Shown here piece after piece: positions 55,538 to 64,000 of a DNA stretch of 64,000 nucleotides; position 1 is the stretch's first letter, and every line of letters starts with the position of its first letter. Position numbers and translations under genes: made by a program. This DNA is from Axinella damicornis (lineage: Eukaryota; Porifera; Demospongiae; Axinellida; Axinellidae): positions 7,678,847-7,742,846 of the forward strand of contig OZ007507.1 of NCBI GenBank assembly GCA_963931865.1, given 5' to 3'. The notes under the pieces are model-generated. The model ran no database searches and was not told the origin of the DNA. It saw only the letters and a list, made by a program, of their open reading frames with translations.

Positions 55538-55603
55538 TTTGTTTTGTGCACTGATGTGAGCGCCAACACCATCCTGCTGAATGCCCACCATTTGTCATCC
55601 TAA
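55538..55603 (+). CDS. Exon c (terminal) of a possible small gene
   Basis: After TTTCCATGCAG the frame reads FVLCTDVSANTILLNAHHLS, one more Ser, and a TAA at 55601. Its phase (0) does not fit exon b directly, so an exon between them is missing or has been disrupted. Not recognised. Confidence 0.35.
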   Translation, partial: FVLCTDVSANTILLNAHHLSS

Positions 55604-55984
55604 CTGCCTTCACTGCCGAGGGAGGGGCTGGATAGTATAGACTGATGCAGTTCTTTCTCTGCTTCACTATACATAGGCAGGGGAAATGTCCAGGTTTTGG
55701 CTACAGTGGCAAAACATGTTTCCAAAGAGCTACAATACTAGATCCAGGGGTTCTTGCTAGGGGTTGCAGCACCCCTCAGTTAATTAGTTTTGGACCCCAT
55801 AGTCTTGGCTCCAAACCCAAACCAACCCCAGCGCGGACCGCTCCAGCATGGATTGCTCCAGCTTGGATCGCTTCTGGAAGCAATCCACGCTGGGGGTGGT
55901 TTGGGTCTGGGGCCGAGACTGTTCATTGCTTTCACCCTTTGGGCTTCTAATGTGCACTTCGTGGTCATAGTGTTGTGAATCTCA

Positions 55985-56525
55985 TTGTATACACCAGATT
56001 TCTGGCTAGGTCTTGCATGGAGGGTCGGTTTTTTCCATCTGTCAGTCGTCTGTCATCTGTCATGTGTGAAATCTCGCCACATACGCCTTCACAAACAGGA
56101 AGTCAAACAATAGCAAATAACAAACAAAAACCCTGCTCTATGTGTACCTGACTGAAATCAAGTTGCTTCGTTCTCGCTGTTAATTTGGCTATTTCCTACT
56201 ACTTTCACTATTCATAACATTGGCTCCACCTCTTAGTGATCCTATCATGAACAGGAAACATACTGCATTTGGAAACTTCATGCTTCTAGATGACCGCTAG
56301 GACCAGTCATATCCCACCATTTATATGCTTCACAGACACCGTGATTATTGCTTCAGCTTCACAATCAATTATACAACAAGTGGTCACTCCCAAACCTTGG
56401 ATACGGCCATACACGGGCACAGTATACGCGATTGCACATGTTCAATGCACATCGGCAGAGATGTCACGTCGATTGTATGCCATAAACGTTCCACACAGGA
56501 TATGTGTTCTATGAACACCTGCAAT
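55985..56525 (+). mobile_element. Repeat family X, copy C
   Basis: It shares GAAATCTCGCCACATA, AGTCAAACAATAGCAAATA and the GTGTTCTATGAACACCTG end with copies A and B. It is slightly shorter, with a decayed GTCT microsatellite. Confidence 0.65.
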
Positions 56526-56620
56526 AATTATGTTGTTGTAGAGGTCTATATAGCAGTTACTTTAGTTAACTCTTTTAACTACCAGTGACTGAAAAATCCA
56601 TCATGAGGCTTAAGTACATA

Positions 56621-57196
56621 CCGTAGTCTCTCGAAAATACGCCCATGGCCGATGATGAACTTAGTGGCTGCTCAAAGAGGGGGATGGGCGTATTTTCGAG
56701 GACCCCTCTCCCGAAAATATGTAGGCCCACCCTTGACTCGAAAGTAGGCCCACCCTTGACTCGAAAGTAGGCCCACCCTTGACTCGAAAGTAGGCCCACC
56801 CTTGACTCGAAAGTAGGCCCACCCTTGACTCGAAAGTAGGCCCACCCTACTTGAAAGTAGGCCCACCCAAGTACATAACATACGAGAGCCATACTGCAAC
56901 AGTCATTCTATCAAGGCTTTACTACTAGCTACTACTTCCGGAGTTTCTTAGTGAGCAGGAACAATCTCTTTGTGTGAGTAGCTGCAGGAACAGCAAAGAA
57001 GACACAGCAGGAGATTGCTTGAATGGCGCGCAGACCATCTTCCGGGACTTGCTGCTTCCGAGAAATCCGTAGTGCGCTGCTAGTGCTACGCTAGGCGAAT
57101 GCACACACGAAGACACAAATATCCAATGCTCAGTGCGTGCACGGTCTCATGCACAGCTGTATTTTCGAGGGTGGGCGTATTTTCGAGAGACTACGG
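56621..57196. mobile_element. TA-flanked TIR element with 23-bp tandem repeat
   Basis: The ends CCGTAGTCTCTCGAAAATAC and GTATTTTCGAGAGACTACGG are perfectly inverted and flanked by TA. Six copies of a unit containing CCCACCCTTGACTCGAAAGT lie at 56722-56868. It is the fresh version of the decayed element at 2946-3275. Confidence 0.85.
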
Positions 57197-57198
57197 TA

Positions 57199-57505
57199 TA
57201 TCACTTCTGGTAATGTACTCTTTAGAGCCCTTTGTCAGAGCTGTGTAGGCCATTTTGAGAATAAATTGATGGACCTAGTAAATAAGGCCAACTTTTCAGC
57301 TTGGTTAGTCTTGCCTGTGTAATGTGATCAAGTGCTTGTTAGCCACTGGGTGTGGTTAGTCACAAATCTCGGGGCTGAATGCTGTCCTGGGGACCACGAA
57401 AACATGTGGAAACTGTATCTGTGGTGTGTTCCAGTAAGTGCTAGCTAAAGACTGAACTCAATTGGTTTGATATAACTGGCATTCCAGTGATTCATATTAA
57501 ATTTT
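57199..57505. other. No recognised feature
   Basis: Short unique-looking spacer. No exon or element recognised. Confidence 0.35.
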
Positions 57506-57630
57506 TGTCTCGGCGCCGAAGCGCCGAGACACAGTGCTGGATACGAATACGTCTGTCTGTCCACATAGCTGGTGCGCATGCGCAACAGATTTACTAACTA
57601 GTAATGCACATGTGGCCGCACTCTACTGTG
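57506..57630 (+). repeat. Hairpin repeat Y, copy 3
   Basis: GTCTCGGCGCCGAAGCGCCG forms a perfect hairpin, followed by AGACACAGTGCTGGATACG and GCTGGTGCGCATGCGCA. Confidence 0.7.
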
Positions 57631-58080
57631 CTAGACAACTGACAACTTCAGTACGGCAGACTTGATCATTTCTCCTGAAAAGTCACTCAAGTACATAAGG
57701 ACTTTCATCGATGATTTGGTGTGATTTGTAATGTTTGTTATTAATTTCACTGCATGCATGTGATGGTATTTGGTGAAGTGATGTTCTGTTGTATAAGAGC
57801 GTTTGGTGATAGTTTGGGGCAACACATTATCTCGTTCCCAGACCATCGTTTCTCCGAGTATAGGGTCTGAGAACGAGGCTAGACACACCAGCAGCATTGT
57901 GATGAATATAGCGATTGTTACCGCAGTTGCTTGCTTCGTACCGCAAGCGACAAAAGCGCCTTTTTCGTACCGCAAGCGACAAAAGCCGGGCGCCGGTGGA
58001 GCAGGGTGAGAGAACCACGCTACTTTAGTTTCCTCTGGCAGCTGTTTCATGTGTGTGCCACACTGGCAGCAGACAAGGAG

Positions 58081-58129
58081 TAGTCTGGATCCCAGACCCA
58101 ACCGGCGGTTGGGTCTGGGATCCAGACTA
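58081..58129. mobile_element. 49-bp palindromic insertion with 9-bp duplication
   Basis: TAGTCTGGATCCCAGACCC and its exact inverse surround a small CGGCGG-type centre. GACAAGGAG lies on both sides (58072-58080 and 58130-58138). It shares TAGTCT...AGACTA ends with 26193 and 31966. No coding capacity. Confidence 0.85.
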
Positions 58130-58496
58130 GACAAGGAGGCTGCAGCGCTGGGACACCAGGACGAGTCCACCGGGCAAGTTAAGGTAAACCATAAGACTAG
58201 TATTGTTAGCTTCACAACACCATGCCGGTGTGCTACCATGTGTGTGTACCTTAGACCGTGTGCCTGTATGGGCGTAGCTCTGTATACTACATGTATACTA
58301 CATGATTGTATACTGGAAAGTACATGATTTCCGTAATATACTCGCCACCATTTTGCAGGGCACTAGAACAGCAGTAACGGATACATGGACCTCTTGTTGG
58401 CTCCCATACTGACAGCTGGATTGCTTAGTGGCCAACATAGTTGCATGGATGTCGTAAAGCAAGTGTAAAGTTGCATTTGCAATGGCATTCTGTTCA

Positions 58497-58702
58497 CCTC
58501 CCTTCCCCGCCCTCTCCCCTCCCCCTTCCTCGCTCTCTCCCTCCGTCCTCCTTCCTCCCTCCTCCCTCCCCCCTTCCCCCGTCCTCCCCTCTTCCCCCTC
58601 CCTCCCCTCTTCCCCCTCCCTCCTCCTCCCTTGCTCCCTCCTCCTCCCTCCCTCCCCCCTCCCTCCCTCCCCCCTTCCCCCTCCCTCACCCCTCCCTGTC
58701 CA
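58497..58702. repeat. Pyrimidine tract
   Basis: About 205 bp of CCTCCCTCC-type sequence on the plus strand ending CCCTGTCCAG. No exon is recognised after it. Confidence 0.9.
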
Positions 58703-58829
58703 GTGGTGACTATAAGGGGGGAACGAGACTAGTGACTAGGTTCTTCCAGCTAGAGAGTCGTGGTAGAATGGAATGGACTTCCTATTAAAGAGGTTTGGCA
58801 AGGATTTGGGAATGAGGCTAGGCATGGGA

Positions 58830-58995
58830 ACAAGGCTAAAGGCCTGGCAGTGAGACTAGGCCTGGCAGTGAGACTAGGCCTGGCAGTGAGGCTAGGCCTG
58901 GGAACGAGGCTAGGCCTGGGAACGAGGCTAGGCCTGGGAACGAGGCTAGGCCTGGCAGTGAGGCTAGGCCTGGGAATGAGGCTAGGCCTAGGAAT
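58830..58995. repeat. Minisatellite, 18-bp unit
   Basis: About nine copies of GGCCTGGGAACGAGGCTA and its GGCAGTGAG variant. The unit equals one arm of the AGCCTCGTTCCCAGGCC foldback elements. Confidence 0.9.
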
Positions 58996-59394
58996 AGGGT
59001 AGCCTCGTTGCCAGGCCCTTCCCGCCGCCAGTACATGTATTTCATCGCTTCCAGTATGAAATACGGCAGAGGAAGGCCTGGGATATCTGGTCACATGCGG
59101 TGCCATCAGCATGGTTGACACACGGAGGGTGGTGCCCAATGAAATATCTCAACGTCCTGTCTGTTACTGTCCGTCCAAAGGCTGGATTTCGGAGCGTTCA
59201 CAAAGCAGACAATCAATACTGTTCGTTGTTCACAATGCTGGAGACGGATCGACGCGAAACAGGTATTATAAAAGGTTGGGCACCGCCCCCCTTGTGTCTA
59301 CCATCTGTCTACCTGATGTCAGCGCATGTGACCGGATATCCCAGGCCTTCCCCCGCCGTATTTGAAATACTGGTGATGGGAACGGCCTGGGTAC

Positions 59395-59515
59395 TAGGCT
59401 AGGCCTGGGAATGGGGCTAGGGCCTGGGAATGGGGCTAGGCCTGGGAATGGGGCTAGGCCTGGGAATGGGGCTAGGGCCTGGGAATGGGGCTAGGGCCTG
59501 GGAATGACGCTAGGC
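59395..59515. repeat. Minisatellite, 18-19-bp unit
   Basis: Six or so copies of GGCCTGGGAATGGGGCTA, again one arm of the same foldback elements. Confidence 0.9.
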
Positions 59516-59808
59516 CTACTGCCATCTGCTGCTGTAAGCAAAGCAATCCAATCCCATCTTCAAGGACCTCTCACAGCTTGTTTGTTATGGGAGAACCATG
59601 TGTCCTACCTCCTCTCCAGGTCTACAATGACCAGGATGTGAGAGGGTGAGATGCTGTAGGGAGAAGGACGGAGAGGAGGAGGGGGGAGGAAGGAAGGACT
59701 GGAGCTGGTGCACTTTGGCTGGAGACACAGTTGAGCCAGAGCTTGTGATTCCAACAACCACTTGTTCAAAAGCTAGCATAAAAGGTATATTTATGCAAAT
59801 TACACTCC

Positions 59809-60271
59809 TGGTAAGGGAAAAATTGTGCTGCGTAATCAAAACTACTTAGGAATGACCTACAAAGATTTTCACTACACTGTTGTGATCACTGTCATGCACT
59901 GACCCAACCGTGCAATTTTAGTACTGAAACTCACCTTGGTGGTGGAGATACAAGCGCTTTTGTCGTGCCGTCAGCCACCATTGCTCGACCGCTCCGACTT
60001 TCGTTGCCAGTACAGCTCTTAGGAAAGGCACACAAAGATTCTGGCCGCAAAGTCGTCATCACTGTCGCTCACTGACACATGCCAAAACTCGCCGTGCTGG
60101 CTACGTTGTGAGCATTTGTCTTTCCTTTGGCCACCATTGCTAGCGATCGACTGAGCGTGGTTTTTCATGTGGCATGTGCGTTAATTGGAACAAACTGCAA
60201 TACTTAGAGCTTGCGCTACGGTGAGTCGCAAGCGAGGTTGCAATGGCTACCAGGAGTGTGGTTGCACCTCG
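59809..60271 (-). repeat. REP-A copy 5
   Basis: It runs from ATTACACTCCTGGTAAGGG to GAGTGTGGTTGCACCTCG, reversed relative to copies 6-9. The first-half donor is changed to GCGAG. The ATG frame is short but open (MVAKGKTNAHNVAST). Confidence 0.8.
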
Positions 60272-60351
60272 TAAAACAGTATTCAAACTTCACTAGGATT
60301 GGAAATTCCAGGATATGAATTGTGCTGTTAGATTGAATCTGCCAGATAGAA

Positions 60352-60669
60352 ATGGGCAGGTACATGCACGCTGCATTTTGCGCTGCATTTCAAGTGTTTG
60401 TGACTGTTGTGGCTGTACATGCAGTTACTAACATGGGCCATGCCACAGACTGCAATAATGGTGCTGCATTTCAAGCATCCTTTGTGGCTGTTGTAGGTGT
60501 AGCTACATACCAGGAATTGTCAACAGGAAATGTTGAGAGAACTCCTCTGAATTTCAGAGAACTCAGAGAACTCACCAGAGAACTAGGCAGAGAGAACTCA
60601 ACTGTCTGTTTCCAAGGACTATGTATTCCAGGAAATGGGCATCAACTCTGCCTGTGCACTGCATTTTGA
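60352..60669 (+). other. 105-codon frame between REP-A copies
   Basis: Open frame MGRYMHAAFCAAFQVFVTVV..., with an internally repeated AAFQ(V/A)(F/S) segment and an RELRELTRELGREN segment from AGAGAACTC repeats. No domain is recognised and the repeats suggest an accidental frame. Confidence 0.2.
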
Positions 60670-60735
60670 TGTTTGTCCCTGACACCCCATCTGACTGACT
60701 AATAGTGCACTTCTAAAATAATGTGTACTTGTAAA

Positions 60736-61617
60736 CGAGGGGCAACCGCACTCCTGGTAGCCACATTGCAACCGGTTGCAACCCTCGCTGGAAGCACAAC
60801 CTAGGTATTGCAGCTCATTCCAATTAACGTACATGTCACGTGAGGACCATGCTTGGTCGTCGATCGCGATGTGGAGTCAGCAATGGCGTCCGAAATTAAG
60901 ACGAGCTTATTACAGTGCTAACAACTTTGCCAGCACGGTGAGTTTTGGCATGTACATGTGTAAGCATCAGTGAACGATAGCGATCACGGCTGTGTGGTCA
61001 AAATCTATGTGGGGCCTTCATAAGACTGTACTGGCAACCAACGTCGAAGAGAGCGATCGAGCAATGGCAGCCGACAGCATGACAAAAGCGCTTGTATCTC
61101 CGCCACCAAGGTGAGTTTCAGCACCGTCACTGCACCGTCATTAAGACTGTACTGGCAACCAACGTCGAAGAGAGCGAGCGAGCAATGGCAGCCGATGGCA
61201 TGACAAAAGCGCTTGTATCTCCGCCACCAAGGTGAGTTTCAGCACTGTCATTGCATCATAGCGATCGCGATGTCGAGTCAGCAATGGCATCCAAAAGTAG
61301 GACAAGAGCTTATTACAGTGCTAACAACTTCGCCAGCACGGTGAGTTTTGGCATGTAAGCGTCAGTGAACGATAGCGATCACGGCTGTGTGGTCAGAATC
61401 TTTGTGGGGCCTTCATAAGATTGTACTGGCAACTAAGGTCGAAGTGAGCGATGGAGCAGTGGCAGCCGACCGCACGACAAAAGCGCTTGTATCTCCGCCA
61501 CCAAGGTGAGTTTCAGCACAATTATTTTGCTTTTGTGTCACTGCATCATAGCAATCACGACGGTGTAGTCAGAATCTTTGTAGGCCATTCCAAAGTAGTC
61601 AAACGTTTATTAATTAC
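60736..61617 (+). repeat. REP-A copy 6, internally expanded
   Basis: It starts CGAGGGGCAACCGCACTCC. It contains two first-half modules and three second-half modules instead of one each. Frames MASKSRTRAYYSANNFAST (near 61280) and MAADSMTKALVSPPPR (near 61063) each end at GTGAG. The right end is missing: it stops at TTAATTAC and meets copy 7. Confidence 0.8.
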
Positions 61618-61625
61618 GAGGGGCA

Positions 61626-61639
61626 GGGTTTCATCTACT

Positions 61640-61670
<31 letters not shown>

Positions 61671-61875
61671 GGGGGGGGGAGCTTCCCCCCCAAACAGTCT
61701 AGCTTCCCCCCCAAAGAAGACATTGACTATATCATTATATCATAGGTAATACCATATTAGGACTCAGATACTGCTGTAGGCCACACCTCTTCTGGGGAAT
61801 TAATTAACCTCAAAACATTTTGCACGGCACTTGCCACTACTTCCCCCCCAAACATTATTTTCTAGATGAAACCCT
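61626..61875. mobile_element. hAT-like MITE inserted in REP-A, 8-bp duplication
   Basis: GGGTTTCATCTA at left and TAGATGAAACCCT at right, flanked by exact GAGGGGCA (61618-61625 and 61876-61883), which is the start of REP-A copy 7. It contains G runs (61640-61668) and CTTCCCCCCCAAA repeats. The precise edges are ambiguous by one or two bases. Confidence 0.8.
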
Positions 61876-62420
61876 GAGGGGCAACCGTACTCCTGGTAGC
61901 CGCGTTGCAACCCCGGTTGTGACTCGCCGTAGCGCAAGCTAAGTATTGCAATTTGTTCCAATTAATGCACATGCCACATGGCAACCACGCTCAGTTGATT
62001 GCGCGAGCAATGGCGACTGAAAGGAAGACAAGACATTATTACAGCACTCACAACTTATCCAGCATGGTGAGTTTTGGCATGTAAGCATCAGTAAACGACA
62101 GTGACCATGGCCGTGTGGTCAGAATCTTTGTGTGCCTTTCCTAAGAACGGTACTGCCACTGGAAGTCGAGAGAGCGCTCGAGCAATGGCGACCAACGGCG
62201 AGACAAAAGCACTCATATCTCCACCACCAAGGTGAGTTTCAGCATCAACTTTTTACGTTCAGGTCAGTGCATGATAGCAATCACGGCGGTGTAGTCAGAA
62301 TCTCTGTAGGCCAATCCTAAGTACTCAAACATTATGTTGGATTAGTTACTCGGCACAATTTTTCCCCCACCAGGAGTGTAACATTACGCAGCACAATTTT
62401 TCCCCTACCAGGAGTGTAAT
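61876..62420 (+). repeat. REP-A copy 7
   Basis: A full unit. First half MATERKTRHYYSTHNLSSM, then GTGAGTTTTGGC. Second half MATNGETKALISPPPR, then GTGAGTTTCAGC. The right end is doubled: GCACAATTTTTCCCC(C/T)ACCAG occurs twice (62352-62379 and 62389-62416). Confidence 0.85.
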
Positions 62421-62526
62421 TAGTCTTTCTGGGAACTAGTGCTGGGTTAACAAATAGTTAGTGTCCCAGCCTTCTGTAAAATTGGAAGGTTGAATGAAAT
62501 TCCAGGAATTGAATTTCTACTGTTAT

Positions 62527-63061
62527 GAGGGGCAACCACACTCCTGGTAGCCGCGTTGCAACCCCGGTTGCGACTCGCTGTAGCGCAAGTCAGAGCGCAA
62601 GCTGAGTATTGCAATTCATTCCAATTAACGCACATGCCACGTGGCAACCACGCTCAGTCGATCACGCGCGAGCAATGGCGGAAGACAAGAAATTATTACA
62701 GCACTCACAACTTAGCCAGCACGGTGAGTTTCGGCATGTAAGCGATAGCGATCATGTCTGTGTGGTCAGAATCTTTGTGGGGCCTTCGTAAGGCTGTACT
62801 GACCACACAGACGTGATCGCTATCGCTTACATGCAACCAATGTCGAAGAGAGCGTTCGAGCAATGGCGGCCAACAAAACGGCAAAAGCGCTTGTATCTCC
62901 ACCACCAAGGTGAGTTTTAGCTCAATTATTGTGTGGTTGTGTTACTGCATCATAGCGATCCTGACGGTGTAGTCAGAATCTTTGTAGGCCATTCCGAAGT
63001 AGTCAAACGTTTATTATTAATTATTTACGCTGCACAATTTTTCCTATACCAGGAGTGTAAT
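62527..63061 (+). repeat. REP-A copy 8
   Basis: A full unit with both GTGAG sites. The second-half frame MAANKTAKALVSPPPR is intact; the first-half frame is shifted by a deletion. A 30-bp inverted repeat around GACCACACAGACGTGATCGC (62745-62835) is a local rearrangement. Confidence 0.85.
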
Positions 63062-63140
63062 TAGGTTGGATGTACATGTACCCTTTTACTATCATCTTGG
63101 ATAATCTATTATCCATGCTAGCATTAATAGCTAATAATAT

Positions 63141-63622
63141 CGAGGGGCAACCACACTCCTGGTAGCCGCGTTGCAACCACGGTTGCGACTCGCCATAGCG
63201 CAAGCTAAGTATTGCAATTCGTTCCAATTAACGCACATGCCTCGTGGCAGCCACGCTCAGTCGATCATGCAAGGCAAGGAAGACAAGACATTATTATAGC
63301 ACTCACAACTTAGCCAGCACGGTGAGTTTCTGCATGTAAGCGTCAGTGAACGACAGCGATCGCAGCCGTGTGGCCGGAATCTTCGTGTGCCTTTTCTATG
63401 AACGGTACTGCCACCGGAAGTCGATGGAGCGCTGCAATGGCGGCCAACGGCGAGACAAAAGCGCTCATATCTTCACCACCAAGGTGAGTTTCAGTGCCAA
63501 CTTTTTAGTTCAGATCAGTACATGATAGCGATGACGGAGTGTAGTCAGAATCTCTGTGGGCCAATCCTAAGTGCTCAATAATTATTTACGCGGCACAATT
63601 TTTCCCCTACCAGGAGTGTAAT
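63141..63622 (+). repeat. REP-A copy 9
   Basis: A full unit, slightly shorter. The second-half frame MAANGETKALISSPPR is followed by GTGAGTTTCAG. The first-half ATG is lost (ATGCAAGGCAAGG). Confidence 0.85.
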
Positions 63623-63639
63623 GTATGTTGGGTCTGGCC

Positions 63640-64000
63640 ACACCTAGTCTCGTGCCCAGACACCACCCCTTGCGGGAAAGAGGGTCTGGCGACTTTATGC
63701 AGAAACCTCAGTCATTAAAAATTCATACGTACCTTTTAGGCAGGAATTTCAGATTACTAATGAAATCGTAGAGAATTCAATTTCGTCTTTATTAGGAGCG
63801 AGAAAATTCTTGCAAATACATGTATCATAATATTATCATGCATGCAAGTGTAGCTGCTTGTACTATCCAAAGATGTGTAGACTGTGGCTTGGAAAGTCGT
63901 ATATACTGCAGTGCACGCACTTTCAGTCATCAGAGGCTTGCGCACACACCCACACCCAGTTCCCCAATGAATATGTGCAAGGCTATTCATTACTGCTCAT
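63640..64000. other. No recognised gene
   Basis: It starts with a foldback scrap (TAGTCTCGTGCCCAGACACC ... AGAGGGTCTGG) and then AT-rich sequence to the window end. Confidence 0.4.

Noticed and set aside
56722..56868. CRISPR-like array
   Set aside because: The repeats are contiguous 23-bp units without spacers inside a transposon; the genome is eukaryotic.
57631..58239. 202-codon minus-strand frame
   Set aside because: It crosses the 49-bp palindrome and foldback scraps; no recognisable domain or codon pattern.

Overview
The window is spliced, repeat-choked metazoan nuclear DNA. The exon content (Death domain plus ankyrin repeats, USP22-like and PDXDC1-like fragments) and the DIRS, pogo, Mutator-like, hAT-like and TTAA-type elements fit an early-branching marine animal such as a sponge or cnidarian. 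That placement is inference: no single-copy marker here fixes the taxon. No CRISPR array, rRNA or bacterial-style operon was seen, and most long reading frames are repeats read through.

Region 1 (1-22.4 kb, + strand) looks like one large, partly broken host gene. It has a Death-domain exon near 1.5 kb, then ankyrin-repeat exons from 7.3 to 22.4 kb. Each intact ankyrin exon is exactly 99 bp, one 33-residue repeat in phase 0. Exons and their introns are duplicated in tandem, and several copies are broken by indels, a stop, an inversion and a 47-bp duplication. The introns hold hAT-like elements, a 109-bp perfect palindrome, a DIRS-type retroelement remnant, a Mutator-like MITE and a pogo/Tigger-like transposon that also carries a decayed HIRAN-like ORF.

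Region 2 (22.4-30 kb) has a tRNA-derived SINE, one copy of a dimeric repeat here called REP-A, a broken PDXDC1-like gene on the minus strand, a TTAA-flanked element and a TA-flanked element.

Region 3 (30-41 kb and 46.8-50 kb) has two inverted ~1.1-kb copies of one repeat and scattered exons of a broken USP22-like deubiquitinase on the minus strand. A segmental duplication carries a second remnant of its zinc-finger exon.

Region 4 (41-46.7 kb) is a nest of transposons: a Mutator-like element with a decayed transposase, TTAA elements, REP-A inside a TTAA element, and another TTAA MITE inside REP-A.

Region 5 (50-64 kb) holds foldback and hAT-like MITEs, a possible small three-exon gene at 54.4-55.6 kb, minisatellites, a 49-bp palindromic insertion with a 9-bp target duplication, and a cluster of five REP-A copies at 59.8-63.6 kb. 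REP-A is the most unusual item: each unit has two related halves, and each half holds an ATG with a short reading frame running into a conserved GTGAGT donor-like site.
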